The translations under genes and the position numbers were made by a program. This document shows, piece by piece, positions 52,072 to 62,600 of a stretch of 64,000 nucleotides of DNA; within the stretch, counting starts at the first letter, position 1; each line of letters opens with the position of its first letter. The stretch comes from Clostridiales bacterium (GTDB taxonomy: Bacteria; Bacillota; Clostridia; Saccharofermentanales; Saccharofermentanaceae). Where the stretch lies: NCBI GenBank assembly GCA_017515465.1, contig JAFWFV010000021.1, positions 1 through 64,000 of the forward strand. Direction: 5' to 3'. The notes beneath the pieces are model-generated. The model ran no database searches, had not been told where the DNA came from, and saw nothing but the letters and a program-made list of their open reading frames with translations.

Positions 52072-53552
52072 ACACTCTCATAAACGAACTCATAAACTAC
52101 GGCATCAAAAAAGGGCTGATAGCAGAAGACGACAAGGTCTTCATATCAAACAGCCTCATCGCCCTTTTCGGCATCGACAGTTTCGGCGAGGAGGAAACAC
52201 AGGATATGCCCCTGCCTGACATCCTGAAGGGCATGTGTGACTACGCCATGGAAAAAGGCATCATCGAAACTGATACAGTAACAAGCCGTGACCTCTTCGA
52301 CACAAAGATCATGGGGTTGATAACACCCCTTCCCTCCACTGTCAGGGCAGAGTTCAACAAGAGATATGCAATATCACCGAAGGAAGCCACAGACTGGTAC
52401 TACGAGCTTTCACAGAACACCAACTACATCAGACGTGACAGGATCAGCAAGGATGAGAAATGGACGGCAGAAACACCTTTCGGGGACATTGACATAACCA
52501 TCAATCTCAGTAAGCCGGAGAAAGATCCCAGAGACATCGCCGCAGCAGGAAAGGCAAAGAGTTCAGGCTATCCCAAATGCCTCCTGTGCATGGAAAACGA
52601 AGGCTATTCAGGAAACGTCTCCCACCCTGCCCGCCAGAACCACAGGATAATACCCATCAGGCTCGCAGGACAGGATTATTTCCTCCAGTATTCACCCTAC
52701 GTTTACTATAACGAGCACTGCATCGTATTCAACAAAGAGCATACCCCCATGGTCATAGACCGTGCCGTGTTTACCAAGCTTCTGGACTTTGTTGAGCAGT
52801 TCCCGCACTACATCGTCGGATCCAACGCAGATCTGCCCATCGTTGGCGGCTCCATCCTCAGCCACGACCACTTCCAGGGCGGCGGATACGAATTCCCCAT
52901 GGCGAGGGCAAAGGTGGAAAAGGAGATCACCTTCCCAGGCTTTGAAGACGTCGATGCAGGCATAGTAAGATGGCCTCTGACGGTCATCCGCCTCAATTCC
53001 GGGAACAAGGAAAGGATTGTGGAACTCTCCGACAGGATCCTCAGGAGCTGGAGAGAATACACTGATGAGGACGCCTTCATCTACGCCTATACGGACGGCG
53101 TCCCGCACAACACAATAACACCCATCGCCAGGATGAGAGACGGCAACTATGAACTGGATCTGGTATTAAGGAATAACATCACCACAGAGGAGTGCCCGCT
53201 GGGATACTACCACCCTCATTCCCAGTACCACCACATCAAGAAAGAGAACATCGGACTCATCGAAGTTATGGGCCTGGCCGTCCTCCCCTCCAGACTGAAA
53301 AAAGAACTGTCCGATCTGGAGGACGCCATCAGGGCCGGCAGGGACCTAAGGCAGGATGAAGTACTGTCCAAGCATGCAGACTGGGTAGATGAATGGATAG
53401 ATAACTACGACCCCCACAGGGATGATCTCGGCGAGATGATCCGCAGGGAGGTCGGTATAGTATTCTCCCACGTCCTGGAGGACGCGGGAGTCTACAAATT
53501 AACAGATAAAGGCAGGAACGATCTGATGAGGTTCATCAGCCAGGTCCGCTGA
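52068..53552 (+). CDS. galT: Galactose-1-phosphate uridylyltransferase, Firmicutes type
   Basis: A 494-residue type-2 GalT exchanging UMP between UDP-glucose and galactose-1-phosphate. Seen: SHPARQNHRIIPI, NEHCIVFNKEHTPM, GSILSHDHFQGGGYEFPM and YYHPHSQYHHIKKENIGLIE. Distinct from the short E. coli form, as usual in Firmicutes. Coupled to galK; galE is not in the window. Confidence 0.95.
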   Translation: MNTLINELINYGIKKGLIAEDDKVFISNSLIALFGIDSFGEEETQDMPLPDILKGMCDYAMEKGIIETDTVTSRDLFDTKIMGLITPLPSTVRAEFNKRYAISPKEATDWYYELSQNTNYIRRDRISKDEKWTAETPFGDIDITINLSKPEKDPRDIAAAGKAKSSGYPKCLLCMENEGYSGNVSHPARQNHRIIPIRLAGQDYFLQYSPYVYYNEHCIVFNKEHTPMVIDRAVFTKLLDFVEQFPHYIVGSNADLPIVGGSILSHDHFQGGGYEFPMARAKVEKEITFPGFEDVDAGIVRWPLTVIRLNSGNKERIVELSDRILRSWREYTDEDAFIYAYTDGVPHNTITPIARMRDGNYELDLVLRNNITTEECPLGYYHPHSQYHHIKKENIGLIEVMGLAVLPSRLKKELSDLEDAIRAGRDLRQDEVLSKHADWVDEWIDNYDPHRDDLGEMIRREVGIVFSHVLEDAGVYKLTDKGRNDLMRFISQVR

Positions 53553-53609
53553 TCAGCTGGCCTGCTGCAAAGCCTCCAGGAATACTTGATCTGAGGTTTT
53601 AGTTATTAG

Positions 53610-53632
53610 AACCCCGCACATGCGGGGTTTGT
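53610..53632 (+). terminator. Terminator of galKT
   Basis: AACCCCGC (53610-53617) pairs with GCGGGGTT (53622-53629) around an ACAT loop, then TGTTGTT. A good terminator, 57 nt after galT and shared in position with the end of the converging giant gene. Confidence 0.85.
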
Positions 53633-53648
53633 TGTTGGTCTGATACGA

Positions 53649-56600
53649 TCAATTCAACTTCAAGAACTCATGATTTACCTTCGCGTTCGTATAGATCAGA
53701 GAATCACTCGCATAGCTTCCGTTAATAGTATCATTGCTTGCATCAAGGAGAGAAACCGCAAGAATTACCTTGTAATTTGCATATTCTGTAAAGTCATCTC
53801 CCGTCTTGGCGTTGAAACCGATGTAGATATTAATATATCCGTTTTCATCAACCGGGAATCCGGAAGCAGGCTTTGGAATCGTCAAGGTAAACGTCTCTCC
53901 AGTATTATTCGGGATTGGAACAATAGCATCATAATCACCACATACAATACGCAGATTCGTCGTATTTGCTTCTGTAACCGGTGCACCGCTGTCATTCGGT
54001 GTCACTTCATGTGTAGACGAATCACGTCTGACAGCTCCCCAGTAGCTGTTTAAACTGGAAACATTCTGATAGCTTGCAGACGTATATGGTCCGCCTGCAG
54101 GCGAATCTGTCTTTTTCTGCAATGATAATGTAAGCTGGAGTGTGGTTGCATCACTCAGTGCCCCTTCAATATTCTGAACGTAATACTGTGCTATCGTATC
54201 AATCGGCATATATTCATTCATCGAATATCTTCCGCTCACACCGAGTCTTGAATAGTTTTCACTCGGATACCCATCCGTATCATAGCTGTCCAGTTCGTAT
54301 CTTCCATTATAGCTGAGAGTAGCAGATTCATATGACTGCCTGTAGAAGATATGCTTATTTGCATCAAGCTCTTCAATCGGCACGGACATACTCGAGAAGG
54401 CAAGACTGTCGGCATCATATGCCAGATTTGAGGCGGCTCTGACGCTTACGCCCGTATCGGCGTTTACCTTCTGAGGGAATTCAGCAATATAATTATCAAA
54501 ATCAAGTCTTATTCTTGAATATATAGTTACTCCGCTGCTGCTTAGGACAGTATTACCTCCGTTAACCGTGACCACATTGATGTAACTGTCTTCCCGATGG
54601 ATATCTGATGTATTAATTTGAGTAAACCCTTCCATATCCTCTGTATCTGTCGGAATTGGCGTTCCAACGCTGTACCATGCCTTTATTCCATCATTTTCAA
54701 TGCCGTATATTGTATTCAGCATATTCCCATCTTCTCCTTTTCTGTCAAGATAAAGGTTAAATGAGTGATAAATATCTGCATTTACAGAGTTTAGAATACT
54801 GACTATATTGACATCCTTAGCCGTGATAGTTGTTGTTGCATAAATGTTCAGTGTATGGTTTCCGGCGTCAATCTCCAGATTATTAGGCAAAACGGTCAAA
54901 GAAGTTGTCTGATCAAAGAGATTACCAATATAAACCTGGCGATTTACGGCATTTTCTCCGTTATAATTTCCAGATGCGTAATAACAATTGACCTTGGCCG
55001 ATTTTGTTATTGCATTATTGGTACCGCTTGCGTAGCTCGGTGCCGCAAAGCTTTCAGGCGTTCTGATATAGTATCCGTAGAGGCTATTATCATTTCCAGA
55101 TCCGGGTACATAAATGCTGATATAGTAATTCTCGTAGATGTCGCCTGATTCCAGCGAAATGTTATACGCACCGCCATTGCCTACATATTCATAATAAGTC
55201 TTTACACCTGCGGAATTCTCCGTGTAGATGTAGTGGGTAGCACCTGTATTTTCAGGAGTACCTTCCCCACTATACTCATTATACATTCCAGTGTTTGCAA
55301 CCTCAGGTTCAACTGCCGTAAGCTTCATTGCTATCAGCTCATTCAGTGTGCTTACTTCGAACGGATTATCGTTGCGGTCTGTAAACTTTGTAAGATCAAA
55401 TCTGATCCTGGTGGTAGTTTCTGAAGTATTACCTGTGGTGACTGTTACACTATTGCGTGCAAAATCAGTTTCATTTAATTCAACCTGATACTTTTTATCA
55501 TGATCACCATTAGGGTCAACAAGTATCATGTAAGCATTAGCCGGAAGCATTGAAGTTGCATTATGACTTGTCTTATCAAGATAGAAATACTTGTTGTGGC
55601 TCCAGTTCAGATTACCGGAATTGATCAATGCTACTATGTCACTCCTGTTGTAAGTATATCTGATATAGGTGGTATACCATGTGTTCAGATTATCAACATG
55701 CGTATCAAGACCTGTTTCTGAAAGCCTTGTCGAATAAGGATTGACGTCCGGTGTACCGTAAGCAGTATATGATGCTGAATCGGTTCCGTTCAAAACAGCC
55801 GCGGTGAAGGTAATCTCCATTTCCTTGATAGTGTATACCGGGATATACAGATGGTATGCGACCTTATCCGTATGGAGCGGATCCTTAAACTGTATATCGA
55901 CAAGTGTGAATGTTTCTCCATTTACTGAAGACGAATCTGCATATGCACCGTTCAGACTTAATTCCCCACCTGAGTAAGACAATCCATGCTGCGTTGAAGT
56001 TCTTGTTGTGTCAATAACAAACTTTCCGCCATCCAGCTTACATGTATTTATAACAATATCAAAATAACTATCGTTTGCATCAGTTCCGACATAGTCCGTC
56101 TCCGTATTGGTAACGAGCTGTGCATATCGATTAATGAGATTTGTTGTCTCCTGCGTATTATTATTTGCTATTACTATGCAAGCGAAATTGTCATAAGCCT
56201 GAGCAGATGTATATCCCTTTTCATCGTAATAGTTCGAAATACGGTCACCATCATTACCCACCATACGCTGCATGTAGTAACTGATCGTGTGATTGTTATA
56301 AATCGTATCATCACTAAAAGTGGTGTATCGGCGCGAATAATTCGTAGCACTTGTATCTGTGAGTTTCGTATCCTCATAGATTTTCAGCGCCATAGTCTCT
56401 TCTGCAGTCTTTCCACTGTAATCAGCTGAAGTCGATGCAGAATCGCTCAGCACTGCCGCATCGCTTGAGATGATCTCATCGTCGCCCATTGAGGACTGAG
56501 GATTGATATTTACGTATGGATACTTAGGCATAATAACATTATCGGTATTGTTAAATGTAGAAATATCGGTCGAATATTCAAGCTCGGTCTCGCCCTCCGG

Positions 56601-59600
56601 AATCGAGCCTCCACAAGCCTCTCCATAGTCAGCAAAAACGAAGGAAGCATTAGAGAAGGTTGCTCTGTTTCCGACATTACGCTCGTATCCGTTTCCGTAG
56701 ATACCTACTCCCGCAAACTTAATATCAGTGGTGTTATCACTGCTGTCAACATAGCCAATCCAAGCACCTTTATTGTTACTTCCGATTATTACGGTATCGA
56801 GCTTAATATTGTAACCGAGTATTTTATTATTGCTGCTTGTACTTCGTCTTACGACTTGCCCTATAGCACCACCTCCATAGTTGTTACCAGCGCCGATAGT
56901 ACAATCTTCCACAGAACTGTCATGTATATAACAAGTAATAGATTTGTTAGCAGCTTGTGCGCCAGTATAACCTATAAAGCCACCGACATATGCTGTAGAT
57001 GCATTAGAAGTAATCGTATAATTTGAAACCTTGGAGTCTGATATCTCGATATTGGGATTTCCGTCTGTATAGACATTTCCACAACCAAGAAAACCTCCGG
57101 CATATCCATTATTTGCCATGTTATTGCCCGTGATTGTATTATTACTGCTGGTATTTCCAACCATCTTGCAATTATCGATTTTTATGCTGTACGGAGACCA
57201 CTCGTTAATCCATTTACCTCCATAAAAGCCGCCTGCATAATGACCATTTACATTGATTTCCTGAACAGTACAGTTATAGAATACTGTTTCACAAGAATTA
57301 CCGCCCTTGTCTTTTGGCTGCATAAGCCCTACCAATCCTCCGGCATACCTTGTTTTATCACTTCCTATTGTTATAGTTTCACCTTCTGCCGGCATAACCT
57401 TCATATCGTATACTTTACAGCCGTTTCCTGCAAAGCCTACAAGTCCGCCGGCTGTCGTATAGTATTCAATGCTATCATCAGCAAATCCAAAATCCTTGAT
57501 TGTTACTGTTGAGAACTTTGTTAAATCTTCATTCAGTGTAGTTTCGGTTGTGCCTGCTGTTCCAAAAATACGAACGCCACCCTCAAGAACCTTTCCTACA
57601 AAGCAACCCATACCATTACGAGCTCTGGAGGAATTATCTGCAGTATTGGATCCCCATTCTATAGCATTTGCAGATGACATTTTAATCGATATATTTGTCG
57701 CGCTGCACTCCCTGACAGTTACCAGAACAGTAGTATCGCTGGTTCCTGAAAAGCCCAGCAAACCGCCTACAAAGTCAGCACCATTCACCATCAGATTATT
57801 CAGTCTTATTTTGTTGAAAGTCAGGCTAATTCCATTGCCACTCCAACCGCAAACACCGCCGACGCTTAACCACAAAGACTTTTGCGAACGCCCTGTTGTG
57901 ACAAGAGCCAATTCCTGATTGTGTGTAGCATAAGTGTTATTGAAGATTTCCGTATTTACAGAACCCGATAGGATAAAATCCTTAATTTGACTTGAAGAGT
58001 CCTTTGTGATTACATTATCGAACAGACCAATTCCATGATTATCGTTCGTACCACCAGTTACATTACCATAGTATTCCTGGCTGTCACTGCTCAAATCCTG
58101 TGTAGTGCCTGCATGAAGTACATCAAAGTAATTATCTGTCTGAAACTTATTCAAATAAACATCTTGATCAATAGTACAGCCTTTTCCATCAAAGGTATCT
58201 ATCTTCATTCCATACTTTGCGCCTACATTTGCAACAGTATCATATATACCAACACAACCAAGTCCCCTGAAACTATCAGGCAGCTGATAAGAAACACTGG
58301 TTGACAGATTGATATCGTAATAACCCATTGTGCTTGTTACACAGCGAGCAGGATAAGCAATTGTGTTTGTATTGGTTACTGTTGTTGTTATAGTCGTTGT
58401 TGTTACGGTTGGACCTGGGGTTTCAATATAAAAATCTATATTACCATCTGGCCCCTTATTTTGACCAGTAAATCCCATAGATGATTGTCCCGGATTTCGT
58501 AATGCAAGGAATCTTCGAGTTTCAGTACCAGCGCCTGTGGGTTCACCTTCAATTTTCCAATTGCCACCTTCGGTGTAAATTGAAAAATATAACGGATTAT
58601 CACTTGATATTAAGTTTCTAGAATTATTTGTAAATCCGATATACTTGAGTGCACCATTAGAAACATATGAAATAGTATATTTTCCAGCATGTTCACCTGA
58701 TTTTTGTCTCGTAAACAATAACACGGTCGCATCATCGATATTTTCAGTTGCTTTAAAACCATATTGACCTGTATTAAACACATCCATATAATACCTTTTA
58801 TTATTGTTGGCATAAACGGAAATAGCGAGGCTTTTCCCATCTAAATCAGTTCCAGTAAAAGGATCAATACTTCCAGGCAAAGTGCTTTCTACGACTACAG
58901 GGTCTCCCTCTACAGATGTAGAAATGATTTTTAATCCCCCCACCGTGTAATGACTGATTATATACGGTAAAGCTATATTTGCAGCTGTATCATAACCTAC
59001 ATATGTAGTGTAATCGCTGCTTGAAGATGAATCAGTACCAACATCTTCATAAGTCGCAGTATGACTCATACCATAAATATTGCCATCATAATTGCCATAG
59101 GATAATGAGCAGGGATAACTACTCATTGAATCATCAATGTCCGTTATGGTTCTAGTTTGACGAATTGTTCTATTACCACTTTCATCAGTCACATCTGATG
59201 TCACAACAGTATCATCATTATGTGTGCCACCGCTATTGGGATCATTTAATGTCTGTGCCGTTCCAGCACCAGACTGAGTAATTAATGACAGCACAAACAA
59301 AGCCTGTGAATTAGGTACGTTAATACTACCATTAACAGACCCGCTTTCAGGTATGCTGGTCACATCCAGTTTCTCATCAAGGTTTGGGTTCAGGTCCGCA
59401 ATGGTGTAGTGCTTGGTCCCGTTTCTGAGCGTGTGAGTCACACCTGAGCGGGAGCTGTTACCATCATCGTGATAATGCCCATCTTCAGTGACAGAGAACT
59501 GCGTTACTGCTGCCCCGGAGGCATCTTTAGCATATCCGCCCGTCTCGTTGACAGCGTAGCCGTTGATGACTCGCCCAACCAACGGGTTGACATAGATAGC

Positions 59601-62600
59601 TGCCCATGCTTCTTGATTCTTGTTTCCATCTGATTTCGTCTCACTTGCAAGATTGATGCCGGAGGTTGTTGTACCCATAGAGCCGTTATAAACAACATTT
59701 AAGTGCGTCTGAGCAAGTGTGGTCTTGCGTGCATCAATATTCTTGAAGACAAGTCCACCATACACAATAACTCCAACATCGCCGCCAACAGGCACGATAG
59801 TACCATTTGAGCCGGTGAGTGTAATCGTAGTCGAGTCGAAATTAACATAACTATTATCGATGATATTATCACCGCCCATGATCTCGCCAATGAGTCCACC
59901 ATAGTATTTGCACTTAGAATCATAGCCAAAATAAGCATTTGTTGAACCATTGTTATCCTGATTTAGGGTAATATCAGCATTTACTTCAACATTAACATCC
60001 TTAACTACACAGCCGTTGGAAACATTCACGAGCGGGTTCTGACTGTTGTTGATGATCTTGTAGGAAGGATCACCGACAATAACGCCACGGAAGGCGTAAT
60101 TCGCCGCCGTTCCGCCAAGACCTATATAACTGCTGTTAAGCACGATATTTCCGTTCGCATCATCTTCAGAAAAAGTAAGTTTGTAATAAGCATTTGCAAG
60201 ATACAGGCGGACATTATCAACGGTCCAAATCTTTGTTTCCCCGTCTATGGTTGCCTTATATTTACCTATTCCCTCATCATATGTAAATACAGCGTGATCA
60301 CTTTTATCATTGCACCAACGCGCTCCCATTGTATTCTCTGCCACGCTATCATAAGCATCAGGAGATTTAGGCAACTGCAAAGATTTAAGACCGTAGATAT
60401 TTGAGGCTGAGTCATCACTAATCAGATTCGCAATAGCTACAAGTTTATCGCCCTTGTCGATGATATATGGATCATTATACGTTCCGCAGCCTTCTGAATA
60501 TTCTGTTGAAGGGACATTAACCTTAAGTTCACGGTAAAAACAGCCGTTAGCATCCGGAGTCTGATTAGCAGTATAGGGTATTGCTACATAAGGAATCCAA
60601 CCTAAGTTGAAATTATACTCACCGGTTGCGGTTATCGGATGCGTAAAAGTATCACTGTTAAAATACTTTTTTTCCTTGTTTTGATACTCTACCGATTCAC
60701 TTACTTCCCTTCCGTAGGTTACGTTTCTCGGAGTTCCGTCTCCCCAGTCTTCATCCACAGTATAGTTATAGATCATTCCTGCCGTCTGGGTTGTCTTCAG
60801 TGAATTGAAAAACGTAGCTTCCGTGAATATGGAATTAACTGTCCCATACTTATTATCCAAATTCTCTTTATTTGTTCCGGTTAATACACTATCTGATCTT
60901 CTCGCATCAAGCCTTACTCCTTCAATCCTAATAACGATAGAGGGACCGTAAACATCACCAAAAAGGCTCTTTGATACCTTTGCCGTTACATCGTTCACCT
61001 TGTACTTATTTGATGTGTTGACATTCTGCATTGTAATCTGAATGTTTTCTTTAAACGAATCCTCTCTGGTAACATTATTTACCAGCAAGTATCCGTTAGT
61101 GTAATTGGAAATCGTCCCGGAGTTATTATACTTCGGTGTAATACCATCCAGTTCAAGACCATTAATAGTAATATATCCGTTTGTTGTCCCGCTGAAGAGC
61201 ACGCCCTTATAGGTCGAATTCTCAAGGAAATCACCACTTAGTTTAACTGTATTCAGCGTGAGTGCTGAGCCTTCCGTACCGTTGATAAATAAGCCGGACT
61301 GCATGAGATAATGCTGATTCTGCTCACCGGGATCACGATTATAATTGTCGGTATTTAATGTTGTATTGCCTTCAACTGTATATATTCCGGAATAGCCGAA
61401 GTTAAGATTGATATTCTTCAGGCTCAAGCTCGAAACACGGTAAACAGGATAGTAGGAATAACCCGAAAGATCCACATTTGTTTCAGAATCAAGGAAAAAT
61501 GGCGAGGTTGACGAAGCAAAACAGATCTTTATGTTGCTTGCAGCATACTGATTAACGCTCCAGAGCATGATATCCTCTTCGGCGCTATTAGTCTTATCCA
61601 TCACATCAAGATTATAGTAATATCTTGTTTTCGCATTAGGATATTTTGCGGCACTTGCCAAAGCTGAGGATGCATTCGTCAGCTGATTCTGGTAGGTTCC
61701 TGTTCCATTCTCTGTGGATGAACTATATTCTCTAATCTTGGTCTTAGTTCCGCTTCCGCTATTCATATTTATGGAAATTACGCCTGCACCATGATCGCTG
61801 TCATAGGTTCCTTTGATCACATCGTCTGCGGAATATGCCGCCAGTTCATCATATATACCAAGTGAACTTGGCAGAGTTATTCCGGAAGAGCCGGTTTTAT
61901 CAGTAAGCGTGTAGCCTGCTCTCAACACATTAAGATAAAGACCATTCTTGCCGCTATATGCTTTATTTACGAGCATACCAAGTGAAGTCCCTGCCCCGCT
62001 GGACATATTCATCTTTGTTATAGTAAGTGACTTGACTTTCCATCTTCCTGTTGCTTCGTAGCACATCACGCCGACATTTTGAGATGAATTGGTGATTGTG
62101 CCGTCTGTTACAGTCAGGCCATCAATCGTCGTATCTGTGTCAAGCCATTCATAACCAAGGAAACCGCCGCCATTAGTGGTAGCCTTGTTCACGATCGTAC
62201 AGCGATCAAAATCAAGGTGATTAATATTAACCTGTCTCTTTGTATAATCAGAACCTGAAGTGATATATCCGATCAGGCCGCCGCCATCTGCGTTAGTACC
62301 CACAGAAGTACCGTTAGCTACAGTCATAGTATGAGAAACCGTAAGCTTATCCGACGAATCCTGTGCGATATTAACAGTAAATTGAGGTGAAGTGATCTTA
62401 CCGATTGCTGCACCTACACAGGTCCAGCCCTTGTAATTGCCACTGATATTGATTGCCGTACTAATCGTATTAGTTCCGGTAATGGCTATGGTACCGTTAT
62501 TTGAGCCATTCACAATACCGATCAGACCGCCGATATTCTTACCTGTTGCCGAATCGCCTGTAACAGCGGAAGGCTCACTGTAATTGATTGTCTGATTTGC

